Shown one piece after another: positions 8,381 to 16,240 of a DNA stretch of 64,000 nt. Origin of the DNA: an uncultured Bacteroidales bacterium. Lineage in GTDB: Bacteria > Bacteroidota > Bacteroidia > Bacteroidales > Paludibacteraceae. The DNA is taken from positions 24,266 through 88,265 of the forward strand of contig ONEG01000007.1 in the NCBI GenBank assembly GCA_900316845.1. Direction: 5' to 3'. The translations under genes were made by a program, and so were the position numbers. Position 1 is the stretch's first letter. Each line of letters begins with the position of its first letter. A model generated the notes under the pieces. It was given only the letters and a program-made list of their open reading frames with translations, ran no database searches and was not told the DNA's origin.

Positions 8381-8469
8381 CGGAGAGTGAGGGATTCGAA
8401 CCCCCGATACGACGTAATGCGTATACCGCATTTCGAGTGCGGCTCTTTCGACCACTCAGACAACTCTCC
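8381..8469 (-). tRNA. tRNA-Ser (anticodon CGA)
   Basis: The minus strand folds as an 89-nt tRNA with a long variable arm, the class II form expected for serine. The acceptor stem is GGAGAGT/ACTCTCC with discriminator G. The anticodon arm is CCGCA-CTCGAAA-TGCGG with anticodon CGA, reading UCG. The T arm contains GGTTCGAATCC. The 3' CCA is not encoded. A strong promoter lies 50 bp upstream and a terminator immediately downstream. Confidence 0.95.
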
Positions 8470-8470
8470 T

Positions 8471-8507
8471 CATTTACTATTTGGCCATTTACCATGTACC
8501 ATTTAGC
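8471..8507. repeat. Dispersed repeat of the ATTTGGTCATTTACC family
   Basis: This spacer reads CATTTACTATTTGGCCATTT and continues with near copies. Closely related sequence occurs at 14641-14674, 17954-17989 and 19678-19724, always at gene edges. Confidence 0.7.
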
Positions 8508-8518
8508 AAAAAAGCGTG

Positions 8519-8550
8519 CAAAATTACTGCTTTTTTTTGATATATGCAAG
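8519..8550 (-). promoter_or_regulatory. Bacteroidota-type promoter for tRNA-Ser
   Basis: Minus-strand CTTGCATATATC (8539-8550) and TAATTTTG (8519-8526) have the usual spacing, directly upstream of the tRNA gene. Confidence 0.7.
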
Positions 8551-8568
8551 TAAAATCGCAAAAAAATG

Positions 8569-9546
8569 CTATTTTACCTTAATTTTGTCAAAGCCGGAAC
8601 CAAAGACACCTCCTACATCGGCGATGGAGACGAGGGCATTTGGGTCTATCTCATGAACCAAACTGAAGACCAACGAACTCTCGGGTTTGCGTACCAACAC
8701 CGAAATCACTTTGACCGGTTTTTGGGAATACCACCCTGTGCCGTCGAGAACCGTCACTCCCCGGTTAACGGTAGTATTGATGGCGGTAGCTATCTCGTCG
8801 TACTTGGACGAATAGATCAGGAAATGGACGGACCGGTGCAGCCGCGCCATGAGCCAATCGACTGCGACAGTATAGGAGATCGTCATCGCCACACCATAAA
8901 GCACGCGTTTGATCTGAAGATAGACCGGATTCCCCCCCTCCGCCAACATCGACTCGGGCAGCGGCAGGAAGAACGCCGAGGCGATAATAACAATATCGCA
9001 CGCCAGCATGATATTTCCGAGCGATATATTCCGGTAATGATTGACGATCATCGCGACGATATCCGTGCCTCCGGACGACCCGTTAGCCGCCAGTACTGCC
9101 CCCAGACTGAGTCCGAAGACGAAGCCGCCGATGATGGCTCCCAGCCACGGATCCTCGATGATCGGTTCCGGCAGGATAGGTATCACGCGGTACCAGAACG
9201 TGATTGCCGCAACGCCTACCATCGTCCGGATGCAGAACCGCCAACCTACCGTGAGCCCTGCTATCAAAAGCAGTATGGCGTTGAACACGAAAGTCGTCAG
9301 CCAGACCGGGACCGCCCCCCCGTATTCGGGAAAGAGCGAGGGGAAGAGTCCGCCGGTGACATAATAGATCGCGGAGCAGATACCCGTCAGTCCGCCGCCG
9401 ACGAAGGCGTGCGGCAGGAGTACCCAGTTGACCATCAGTGCCATGGGGAAGATACCGAAAATGATCACCAGGTATTCAAACACCGTCCTTACCCGGGACT
9501 GACTCGGCGCATTGTGCGGATTTACAAAACGATGAAACCGTAACAT
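8569..9546 (-). CDS. YitT/DUF161-family membrane protein (second of a pair)
   Basis: The 325-residue protein has five or six hydrophobic helices (for example YLVIIFGIFPMALMVNWVLL) and the family signature GGGLTGICSAIYY, followed by ANGSSGGTDIVAMIVN. A soluble C-terminal DUF2179-type domain (about residues 235-320) ends GGVFGSGFDKIKVK. YitT proteins are membrane proteins of unproven transport function. It lies 12 bp after a paralogue and both follow gcvP, so the three are probably co-transcribed. Confidence 0.85.
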   Translation of the reverse strand: MLRFHRFVNPHNAPSQSRVRTVFEYLVIIFGIFPMALMVNWVLLPHAFVGGGLTGICSAIYYVTGGLFPSLFPEYGGAVPVWLTTFVFNAILLLIAGLTVGWRFCIRTMVGVAAITFWYRVIPILPEPIIEDPWLGAIIGGFVFGLSLGAVLAANGSSGGTDIVAMIVNHYRNISLGNIMLACDIVIIASAFFLPLPESMLAEGGNPVYLQIKRVLYGVAMTISYTVAVDWLMARLHRSVHFLIYSSKYDEIATAINTTVNRGVTVLDGTGWYSQKPVKVISVLVRKPESSLVFSLVHEIDPNALVSIADVGGVFGSGFDKIKVK

Positions 9547-9558
9547 TCTACTTTCTAC

Positions 9559-10503
9559 TTATTTCCCGTTTGCCATGGGGTCAAAGCCCTGCCCGAAAAC
9601 GCCCCGTACCTGGCTCTGCGACACAAACGCATTGGGGTCTATGGATCGCACGAGGCGGAAGATCGTAGCGGATTCGTAGGAGCGCGCGATGGTCGTGACT
9701 ACCTTCATCGGCTGTTTGTAATAGCCGCCTTCCGCCTCCAGAAACGTACATCCGCGGTGTGCCTGCGTGATGATCGCTTCGGCTATCTCATCGGGTTTCT
9801 GGGTGAAGATCATAAACTGGACAGACTGCCGCATCCTGTTCATCACCCAGTCCACAGCCGTCGAGCACATGAACGTATAGGTCAGACCGAAGAGTATTTT
9901 CTCTATCGCGCCTTGTGTGCCTGCCGCCTGAATGGTAGGCAGGAAGAACGCCGAGGATATCACCATCATATCCGCCATCAGCAGTACCCTGCCCATCGGC
10001 AGATGGTGGTACTTGTTGACGATCATGGCGACGATATCCGTACCTCCGGTAGAACCGTTGTTGAGGAAGCATATCCCTAAGAAACAGCCCGTGAACAGAC
10101 CTCCTATCACCACCGCCATGAACGAATCCGTGAGCAGCGGCACCGGAGCGATAGGGATCACTTTGAGCCAAATCGTGAGCCACAGTACGCCCCAGATGGT
10201 GCGTAATGCGTACCGCCAGCCTACCGTAACTGCCGCCAGAATGAGCAGCAGTATGTTGATCAACGCGCTGCTGAGCCATATAGGTACGTATGTTTCCGTC
10301 GCGAAATAGATGATCTCGCACAGACCCGTCACGCCGCCGCCTACGATAGCGTGCGGCACTAACAGCTGGTTCACAGTCAGGGCATAAGGGATCGTACTGA
10401 GGGCGATCATGAACAGCTCCTTGAGCATGATCCACGGCAAGGTACGCCTGTACCCTTTCAGATGCTCGCGGAGGTTGGACTTTTGTTTTATATTCTCTTT
10501 CAC
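9559..10503 (-). CDS. YitT/DUF161-family membrane protein (first of a pair)
   Basis: This 314-residue paralogue of the downstream gene shares the same layout: an N-terminal membrane domain with GGGVTGLCEIIYF and NNGSTGGTDIVAMIVN, then a C-terminal DUF2179-type domain ending GVFGQGFDPMANGK. The tandem pair arose by duplication and the copies have diverged substantially. It starts 11 bp after the gcvP stop, which implies one transcript. Any link to glycine metabolism is only suggested by position. Confidence 0.85.
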   Translation of the reverse strand: MKENIKQKSNLREHLKGYRRTLPWIMLKELFMIALSTIPYALTVNQLLVPHAIVGGGVTGLCEIIYFATETYVPIWLSSALINILLLILAAVTVGWRYALRTIWGVLWLTIWLKVIPIAPVPLLTDSFMAVVIGGLFTGCFLGICFLNNGSTGGTDIVAMIVNKYHHLPMGRVLLMADMMVISSAFFLPTIQAAGTQGAIEKILFGLTYTFMCSTAVDWVMNRMRQSVQFMIFTQKPDEIAEAIITQAHRGCTFLEAEGGYYKQPMKVVTTIARSYESATIFRLVRSIDPNAFVSQSQVRGVFGQGFDPMANGK

Positions 10504-10514
10504 AGGATGCCTGT

Positions 10515-13334
10515 TTAGAATTTAGCTACGAGGTTACGGTCGCCAAAGCCGTTATCTACGCGACCGACGGGGCACCAGAACTTTGTCTGAGCGACCCATT
10601 CTGTCGGGTACGCAGCCTGTTTGCGGCTGTAGGGATGGCTCCATTCGTCCGCCACTACTTCGTACTCGGGGTGCGGGGCGTTGAGGAGGACGTTATCACT
10701 CTTATCCGCTTTGCCGGACTCGACGTCGGCTATCTCCTGACGGATCTGCAGCAGGACGTCGCAGAAACGGTCAATCTCCTCCAAGGACTCGCTCTCCGTC
10801 GGCTCCACCATAAGGGTGCCGTGTACGGGGAAAGAGAGGGTTGGCGCGTGGTAACCGTAGTCCATCAGACGCTTGGCGATGTCCGACTCGGTGATGCCGA
10901 TGGCATGGAACTGGCGGCAGTCGAGGATCAACTCGTGACCTACCCTACCCGTCTCGCCGGTATAGACGATGCCGTACGCGTCTTTGAGGCGGGAGGCCAT
11001 ATAGTTCGCCGAGAGGATGGCTGCCGCGGTAGCGTGACGCAGGCCCTCAGCACCCATCATGGCGATATAGCCCCAGGAGATCAGTGCCATATTCGCGTTG
11101 CCGTAGAGGGCAGACGAGACGCGGTTATGATCTTCGCTCGGCAGACAGTCCGCCATCTTCTCCACGCAGCATACGGCTCCTGCACCGGGTCCGCCGCCGC
11201 CGTGAGGCGAAGCGAAGGACTTATGGAGGTTGAGGTGGCACACGTCCGCACCAATGAAAGCAGGATTGGTCCATCCTATCTGCGCGTTCATGTTCGCGCC
11301 GTCCATATAGACGTAGCCGCCGTTCGTATGAATCGTATCGACCATCTCACGGATAGCTTGCTCGAAGATGCCGTGGGTCGAAGGATAGGTGATCATGCAT
11401 CCGGCGAGGTTGTCTTTGTGCTCCTCGGCTTTGGCTTTCCAGTCGTTCAGATCGGTGTTACCCTTCTCGTCGCAAGCGACTACGCAGGGAACGAAGCCTG
11501 CCTGTACGCAGGAGGCAGGGTTGGTACCGTGCGCCGAAGCCGGGATGAGAAGGACGTTCCGGTGGCTCTGACCCTGACGACGGAGGTACTCACGGATGAC
11601 TACCAGACCGGTATATTCGCCGGCAGCGCCGGAGGTCGGTTGGAGGGTACAAGCGTCAAAGCCGGTGATGGCGCAGAGCTGCTCTTTGAGTTCCTCCATG
11701 ATCGTCTGATAGCCGATGACCTGATCTTCCGGCGCGAGGGGATGGATATTCATTGCCTGCGAGAACGTGATAGGTATCATCGCTGCCGCAGGGTTGAGTT
11801 TCATCGTACACGAGCCCAGCGGAATCATCGATGTCGCGAGGGATATATCCTTGCGGTCGAGGCGCTTGAGATAGCGCATGAGTTCGGTCTCGGTGTGGTA
11901 TTTCCGGAAGACCTCCGCCTGCATGTAATCGATGTCGCGTACGCGGCTCTCGTCGATGGTCCAGAGACCTTCGAAGGCTTCGTCGCTGTCCTCTAACTGC
12001 GGCAGGTTACCCGATGCCTCGGCAAAGATGGTGATGAGGTCATTCATGTCGTACAGATCGACCGTTTCGTCTATCGAGAGACCTACCCATCCTTCCGGAG
12101 CGTAGTAGAGGTTGATACCCTTCTCTTCGGCTTTCTCACGGAGGGTCTGAAGGCTGACTTCGGAATCCTGCAGGCTGATCTTCAATGTATCGAAGAACTC
12201 CGCGTTCTCCTGAGCGTAACCATAAGCCTGGAGCATCTCGTTGAGGTAAGTCGCCTTGGCGTGAATACCTTCGGCAATTTGACGGATACCTTCAGCACCG
12301 TGATAGACGCCGTACATGCCTGCCATCATCGCAGAGAGGGCTTCGGCTGTACAGATATTCGACGTCGCGCGCTCGCGTTTGATATGTTGCTCGCGTGTCT
12401 GCAGCGCCAAACGGTACGCCGGGTGCTCGTATTTATCTTTGCTCAGACCGATGATACGTCCGGGCATGTCGCGTTTGTACTCGTCGCGGGTAGCCATGTA
12501 TCCTGCGGTAGGACCGCCGAAGCCCATGGGCAGACCGAACCGCTGGGCTGTACCGCACATGATATCTGCGGCGAGGGGTTTGAGCAGCGCGAGGGCGAGG
12601 AGGTCTGCTACGACCGTCACTTTGAGCCCTGCCTCGTGGCAGTCGTCGATGAAGCACTCGTAGTCCTCGACGGAACCGTCGCTGTTGGGCCACTGAACGA
12701 GCGCACCGAAGAACTCCGCCGAAGGGGTAAAGTCCGCATAAGAGCCGGTGACAATCTCGATGCCCTGTCCCGCAGCGCGGGTACGGAGCACGGAGAGGGT
12801 GTTCGGCCATATCTTCTCATCTACAAAGACCTTGCAGACGTTATTCTTCACCTGCTCGCGTGAGCGGAGGTTACGCATCATCGTCACGGACTCTGCGGCA
12901 GCGGTAGCCTCGTCGAGGAGAGAACAGTTTGCCAGAGGCAGTCCCGTGAGGTCGGAGACCATAGTCTGGAACACAAAGAGCGCCTCCAAACGACCTTGGC
13001 TGACTTCCGCCTGATACGGAGTATAAGAGGTGTACCAAACGGGGTTCTCCAGCATATTACGCCGGATGACCGCCGGGGTGATGGTACCGTACCATCCGCG
13101 TCCTATATAAGAGCGCGCGGGGACGTTCGTGTTGAGCAGAGTCTCGGCTGTCTCCAGATGCACCTGCTCCGTAACGGGTTCATCGAGTTCGATTCCCTCC
13201 GGCAGGAGGATATCCGCCGGCATGGTCTCACGTACCAGCGCATCGACGGACTCCGCACCGATAGTCTCTAACATCTTCTTCTCGTCCGCCTCGGAGAGCC
13301 CGATATGACGCATTTCCAGATAGTTAACTTTCAT
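10515..13334 (-). CDS. gcvP: Glycine dehydrogenase (decarboxylating), P protein
   Basis: The 939-residue protein is the single-chain form of glycine cleavage P protein, a PLP enzyme that decarboxylates glycine and passes the aminomethyl group to lipoyl GcvH. It begins with the family segment MRHIGLSEADEKKML and contains NVPARSYIGRGWYGT near the N-terminus. The PLP-lysine motif NLHKSFASPHGGGGPG is near residue 703. Length matches the family. GcvT and GcvH are not in the window. The spacer upstream holds a short repeat of CTAATTC units and no clear promoter, so it may be read through from the lipoprotein gene upstream. Confidence 0.96.
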   Translation of the reverse strand: MKVNYLEMRHIGLSEADEKKMLETIGAESVDALVRETMPADILLPEGIELDEPVTEQVHLETAETLLNTNVPARSYIGRGWYGTITPAVIRRNMLENPVWYTSYTPYQAEVSQGRLEALFVFQTMVSDLTGLPLANCSLLDEATAAAESVTMMRNLRSREQVKNNVCKVFVDEKIWPNTLSVLRTRAAGQGIEIVTGSYADFTPSAEFFGALVQWPNSDGSVEDYECFIDDCHEAGLKVTVVADLLALALLKPLAADIMCGTAQRFGLPMGFGGPTAGYMATRDEYKRDMPGRIIGLSKDKYEHPAYRLALQTREQHIKRERATSNICTAEALSAMMAGMYGVYHGAEGIRQIAEGIHAKATYLNEMLQAYGYAQENAEFFDTLKISLQDSEVSLQTLREKAEEKGINLYYAPEGWVGLSIDETVDLYDMNDLITIFAEASGNLPQLEDSDEAFEGLWTIDESRVRDIDYMQAEVFRKYHTETELMRYLKRLDRKDISLATSMIPLGSCTMKLNPAAAMIPITFSQAMNIHPLAPEDQVIGYQTIMEELKEQLCAITGFDACTLQPTSGAAGEYTGLVVIREYLRRQGQSHRNVLLIPASAHGTNPASCVQAGFVPCVVACDEKGNTDLNDWKAKAEEHKDNLAGCMITYPSTHGIFEQAIREMVDTIHTNGGYVYMDGANMNAQIGWTNPAFIGADVCHLNLHKSFASPHGGGGPGAGAVCCVEKMADCLPSEDHNRVSSALYGNANMALISWGYIAMMGAEGLRHATAAAILSANYMASRLKDAYGIVYTGETGRVGHELILDCRQFHAIGITESDIAKRLMDYGYHAPTLSFPVHGTLMVEPTESESLEEIDRFCDVLLQIRQEIADVESGKADKSDNVLLNAPHPEYEVVADEWSHPYSRKQAAYPTEWVAQTKFWCPVGRVDNGFGDRNLVAKF

Positions 13335-13339
13335 ATATT

Positions 13340-13380
13340 TCTCTAATTCTTAATTCTCTAATTCACTAATTCCCTAATCC
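13340..13380. repeat. Short tandem repeat of CTAATTC-like units
   Basis: The spacer between gcvP and the upstream lipoprotein gene is made of variants of TCTCTAATTC and reaches the upstream stop codon. Confidence 0.6.
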
Positions 13381-13856
13381 TTCTTCGTAGCTACGACTTC
13401 TACCTCACCTTTGCCGGTGATCGTTTTGTCCTGGTAGGAAGCGGTAACATCCGCGTAGGTCATTATCGTAAGCTTATTATCCTTGAGCGCGGCGCCACTA
13501 TAGGAGTATTTGAACACCATCTCCGCATCGCCGACGGTCATTATGTCGGTCGAAGGCTCCATATAGAGTTGGTTGTCTCTGATGTACGCCAAGGAAGAGT
13601 CTTTATCAACAATCACCCATACCGCTTTGTCTTTGTTCGCCAGGGTGATGGACATATCGCCTGACTCGTTAACCGGTAAGACATTGAGCGGCGCGGGGAT
13701 ACCGTCAAACACAACACTGCCTTCCGAGACGAAGGTATAATCGCCCACGAAAGGCGTACGCGGATCATCATCCACCGAAGACTTGCGTTCGCAGGAAACG
13801 AACACCGTTACAGCCATCAAGACTGCGCAAAACTTAGCAAAATACTTGTTTATCAT
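13374..13856 (-). CDS. Small lipoprotein of unknown function
   Basis: The product starts MINKYFAKFCAVLMAVTVFV and continues SCERK, a lipoprotein signal with Cys22. The mature domain of about 140 residues is rich in beta-prone segments (GDYTFVSEGSVVFDGIPAPL) and ends GEVEVVATKKD. It resembles the small exported lipoproteins common in Bacteroidales, but I recognise no named family. An alternative start three codons upstream at 13865 would leave almost no leader after the promoter, so 13856 is preferred. It lies 39 bp before gcvP in the same direction. Confidence 0.7.
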   Translation of the reverse strand: MINKYFAKFCAVLMAVTVFVSCERKSSVDDDPRTPFVGDYTFVSEGSVVFDGIPAPLNVLPVNESGDMSITLANKDKAVWVIVDKDSSLAYIRDNQLYMEPSTDIMTVGDAEMVFKYSYSGAALKDNKLTIMTYADVTASYQDKTITGKGEVEVVATKKD

Positions 13857-13879
13857 AGTAGTCATTTTTATTCCGACTG

Positions 13880-13910
13880 CAAAGGTACTACAAAAATTGC
13901 ACATACGCAA
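13880..13910 (-). promoter_or_regulatory. Bacteroidota-type promoter for the 13374-13856 gene
   Basis: Minus-strand TTGCGTATGTG (13900-13910) and TACCTTTG (13880-13887). The -33 element lies inside one arm of a long inverted repeat (13901-13999). Confidence 0.65.
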
Positions 13911-13999
13911 ATAAAAATGTATTTTTCCGCAAAAAATAGAATTTATTCTATTATTGGCTATACCTATACGGGCTTGGAAAATACATTTATTTGCGTATG
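13901..13999. repeat. Long inverted repeat with an internal palindrome
   Basis: Arm ACATACGCAAATAAAAATG... (13901-13928) is nearly the reverse complement of 13976-13999 (GGAAAATACATTTATTTGCG...). Between them AATAGAATTTATTCTATT is itself palindromic. One arm contains the promoter -33 element, so it may be an operator or a small mobile-element remnant. Confidence 0.6.
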
Positions 14000-14039
14000 C
14001 CCCGCAGGACGCGAACGTAGCAACTATTTCCCTTCGCAA

Positions 14040-14240
14040 ACCTCATTGCGATGAGTTTTACGTGAGGTCGCAACCGGCATAGTCGCTCAGGTCGATCACC
14101 TCGACCCGGTATACTTTTTTATTTTAGTGTAACAGTACGTAGAGGTCGCGGTCACGTCGCGGTCATATCGCGGTTTTGAGCCGTAAATAGGCCTCAGATA
14201 GGCCGTAATTAGGCAGTTTTAGGGTGGATGTCGGGTGGAT
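14040..14240. other. Gene-free spacer rich in short repeats
   Basis: No supportable gene is seen. Short direct repeats include GGTCGCGGTCACGTCGCGGT near 14134 and several TAGGC units at about 14170-14210. Comparable TAGGC repeats lie beside the DUF3987 gene at 58440-58500. Confidence 0.5.
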
Positions 14241-14305
14241 GTCGGATAACATCCGACCTAATGAACGATGTTTTGCCGCATAGCATGCGGCGCAATGGAC
14301 GAAAG
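14241..14305. repeat. Two tandem copies (A, B) of the hairpin-plus-tail element
   Basis: Copy A has stem GTCGGAT/ATCCGAC (14241-14257) and tail CTAATGAACGATG. Copy B has stem GCCGCAT/ATGCGGC (14275-14291) and tail GCAATGGACGAAAG. Each has a 3-nt loop. The same layout recurs at least seven more times between 58.5 and 63.8 kb. Confidence 0.8.
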
Positions 14306-14310
14306 TTTTT

Positions 14311-14412
14311 AGGCTGACAGGCTGACGGCTGACACCCTTGTTTATATATCTCACACACGCGTGGGTGTGTATAGTTTTAGGAAAAGGGTGTCAGCCTGTC
14401 AGCCGTCAGCCT
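14311..14412. repeat. About 100-bp inverted repeat built from GGCTGAC units
   Basis: Arm 14311-14339 (three GGCTGAC units, then ACCCTT) and arm 14384-14412 (AAGGGTGTCAGCC...) are reverse complements apart from unit order. The loop contains a second stem around CACACGCGTG. It overlaps the 3' end of the 14406-14639 gene and could act as a terminator for it. Confidence 0.7.
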
Positions 14413-14639
14413 CTACCTTCTATATTACGATTAGCATTTACCTCCTCTAATCCCCTCTCCCTTACTATCCATCCGCGCGTTCCCTTTTTCCCGATCCGCT
14501 TGCTCTGGTAGCCTGCCTGTTGCAGTACCATCCCTAAGCGGCTCATACTCATCGGCTTCTTGATGGAGCCCCAGGAGACGAGCTTGTCGGAGATCTCGGC
14601 GGTAGTCATGAACCGGCCTTCTTCTTGTCTATTTGCCAT
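14406..14639 (-). CDS. Small winged-helix-like protein resembling the C-terminal domain of VirE-type primases
   Basis: The 77-residue product has a compact helical domain (TTAEISDKLVSWGSIKKPMS, then RLGMVLQQAGYQSKRIGKKG and TRGWIVRER). This resembles the DUF3874-like tail found on Bacteroidota mobile primase-helicases. Here it stands alone behind its own promoter, so it is either a trimmed remnant or a small DNA-binding protein. Hairpin elements and TAGGC repeats downstream resemble those around the DUF3987 gene near 58.5 kb. The family call is an inference from pattern. Confidence 0.5.
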   Translation of the reverse strand: MANRQEEGRFMTTAEISDKLVSWGSIKKPMSMSRLGMVLQQAGYQSKRIGKKGTRGWIVRERGLEEVNANRNIEGRG

Positions 14640-14640
14640 A

Positions 14641-14674
14641 TCATTTACGATTTAGTCATTTACCATGTACGATC
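14641..14674. repeat. Dispersed repeat of the ATTTGGTCATTTACC family
   Basis: TCATTTACGATTTAGTCATT is followed by TACCATGTACGATC. It sits between the promoter and the start of the 14406-14639 gene. Confidence 0.65.
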
Positions 14675-14688
14675 TCCAATTCCGAGTG

Positions 14689-14718
14689 CAAAGGTACTAC
14701 TTTTTTTTGACATATCCG
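14689..14718 (-). promoter_or_regulatory. Bacteroidota-type promoter for the 14406-14639 gene
   Basis: Minus-strand -7 element TACCTTTG (14689-14696). The upstream region CGGATATGTC resembles the -33 element but lacks the TTGC start. Confidence 0.5.
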
Positions 14719-14736
14719 TTCCAGAAATCGGGAACG

Positions 14737-14955
14737 TCACATAACTTCCTGATTCATAAATGATAAGGCACGGCTAATTGTTGCCGTGCCACATTTTTTG
14801 TCGTTAGAAAGTTGGATGTAATTCAGCCCCGGATGCTCCAGATGGTAGGCGTAGATGTCCATCCATTGGGCGTACTTGAGGGGGAGAGCAGGAATTGATA
14901 CTTGGTCATAATGATTGTTTTTGGGATAAGTTATTATATAAAAAAACAGACCCAC
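14737..14955 (-). pseudogene. Remnant encoding a helix-turn-helix-like fragment
   Basis: The readable frame (PALPLKYAQWMDIYAYHLEH, then KCGTATISRALSFMNQ) looks like a real helical DNA-binding segment. It has only a GTG start inside a terminator stem. The natural-looking ATG (MTKYQFLLSP) is one frame off. This suggests a frameshifted remnant of a mobile-element gene. Family not identified. Confidence 0.35.
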
Positions 14956-14983
14956 GATTAAGTTTCGTAGGTCTGTTTTTGTT
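14941..14983 (-). terminator. Intrinsic terminator, usable in both directions
   Basis: AACAGACC.CACGA and TCGTAGGTCTGTT form a long stem flanked by A and T runs. It lies just past the stop of the leftward 14998-15606 gene. Confidence 0.75.
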
Positions 14984-14997
14984 AAAATGATGCTATT

Positions 14998-15606
14998 TTA
15001 TTTGAGTTCTTGCAGATCCCCTTTTTCTATTGCGATGGAGAGGTGCCGGTACACAATCGCCCATAGGCTATCTGCCCGATTACTCATATCGCATATGTTT
15101 GTGCCATCCTCATCCAGATTACCGTTCATTAGACTCAACAAATCGGCATTATACGACGTGTTGCTATATTTTGCCAAAGCCTCTGCTCTGATATATAGAA
15201 TTTCCTCTACAGGTTGGAATTCATGAGGTTCCGTTAGCGGCCAACGTTGCAGCAGATGGTCGCATTGATTCCATGTCTTCCCAGTCAGAACAGTCAATCC
15301 TGCGTTGTAGGGAAAATTAAACCATTTCCAATCTACTAATAGCCAGTCATTAGGCAATTCCCAGTACGGCGAAGATTCTGTTTGTCCGACAGCCTTTTCG
15401 CATCGGTTAAAACGGGTGGCTACAATGGAATCAGTACCTTCGAGATAGTTGGCCAAGATGTAATTCTTATATTCTGCTTTCTTGAATTTCATTACTACAA
15501 CGTGCGCCTCCGACTCCGGAGAATTTTTGTCCTTGCAGGCACGTAAACCGCCTGTGATGCAGATGCCAATCATGAGCATCATCACCATTCTCAAATTCTT
15601 TTTCAT
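14998..15606 (-). CDS. Lipoprotein of unknown function
   Basis: The 202-residue product begins MKKNLRMVMMLMIGICITGG and continues LRACKDK, a lipoprotein signal with the cysteine in LRAC. The mature region has a tryptophan-rich centre (LVDWKWFNFPYNAGL) and no recognised motif. It has its own promoter and terminator. Base composition is somewhat AT-rich compared with the neighbouring housekeeping genes. Function unknown. Confidence 0.7.
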   Translation of the reverse strand: MKKNLRMVMMLMIGICITGGLRACKDKNSPESEAHVVVMKFKKAEYKNYILANYLEGTDSIVATRFNRCEKAVGQTESSPYWELPNDWLLVDWKWFNFPYNAGLTVLTGKTWNQCDHLLQRWPLTEPHEFQPVEEILYIRAEALAKYSNTSYNADLLSLMNGNLDEDGTNICDMSNRADSLWAIVYRHLSIAIEKGDLQELK

Positions 15607-15645
15607 AAGCATAATTATTAGTTATAATATCTATTTTTGCTGCTG

Positions 15646-15678
15646 CAAAGGTATAGTTTTTTTTTGCAATCCGCCAAA
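15646..15678 (-). promoter_or_regulatory. Bacteroidota-type promoter for the 14998-15606 gene
   Basis: Minus-strand -7 element TACCTTTG (15646-15653). A TTTG (15675-15678) lies at the right distance for a weak -33 element. Confidence 0.5.
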
Positions 15679-15685
15679 TATATTT

Positions 15686-16093
15686 TCATTTTTTCAGAGG
15701 ATTAATTAGTACTTGTATTTCATTTGCTGTTGTAATATGCTGATGATACATATCTTCAATTATGGGCGCATAGTGTATGTGTCGAGAGTCGCTCGATTTT
15801 AATACTGTAAGGGTGAAGGAATATGGTATTTGAATGGGAGTAATAACACGTGATCCATATTCTACATGTATTGAATCCTGTACGTCTATGTTAAAGGACA
15901 ATACTGTATCCTTGGTAATTGTTTCTATGTAGTAGCCCTTATAGAAAGTAGTTCTCGTTGCTTCATCGTAGCAACCCAGTGTTCCTATAATTCTTCCAGT
16001 ATGGATTTTGGATTCCAGCTCCGGTTCATTGCCTTTACAAGAAACCAACGTAACCGCAATTACGGCAAATAAAAAGAATTTAAGCTTTTTCAT
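15686..16093 (-). CDS. Small lipoprotein of unknown function
   Basis: The 135-residue product starts MKKLKFFLFAVIAVTLVSCK with lipobox LVSC. The rest (GRIIGTLGCYDEATRTTFYK and later QIPYSFTLTVLKSS) suggests a small beta-sandwich but matches no family I know. It lies 80 bp upstream of another lipoprotein gene in the same direction. Each has its own promoter. Confidence 0.7.
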   Translation of the reverse strand: MKKLKFFLFAVIAVTLVSCKGNEPELESKIHTGRIIGTLGCYDEATRTTFYKGYYIETITKDTVLSFNIDVQDSIHVEYGSRVITPIQIPYSFTLTVLKSSDSRHIHYAPIIEDMYHQHITTANEIQVLINPLKK

Positions 16094-16132
16094 GATGTAA
16101 TCAATTTAGTTAGACAATATTATTTGACGGTG

Positions 16133-16163
16133 CAAAGGTACAACAAAAAAACAAGATACGCAA
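16133..16163 (-). promoter_or_regulatory. Bacteroidota-type promoter for the 15686-16093 gene
   Basis: Minus-strand TTGCGTATCT (16154-16163) and TACCTTTG (16133-16140). Confidence 0.65.
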
Positions 16164-16191
16164 GCAAAAGTAGGAAAAAAAGAAGAAAAAT

Positions 16192-16222
16192 TTGGTAGTT
16201 CGAAAAAAAAGCAGTATATTTG
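16192..16222 (+). promoter_or_regulatory. Bacteroidota-type promoter for the Crp/Fnr gene
   Basis: TTGG (16192-16195) and TATATTTG (16215-16222) are about 20 bp apart. The start codon at 16241 follows after roughly 18 bp. Confidence 0.6.
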
Positions 16223-16240
16223 CAGACGAAACTTGAAAAA

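Noticed and set aside
8566-9543. A 325-codon rightward open frame opposite the YitT gene
   Set aside because: The opposite strand encodes a recognisable YitT protein. This frame is rich in Arg, His and Asp as expected for a shadow.
14163-14354. 63-codon leftward open frame
   Set aside because: It is made of TAGGC repeats and two hairpin-plus-tail elements.
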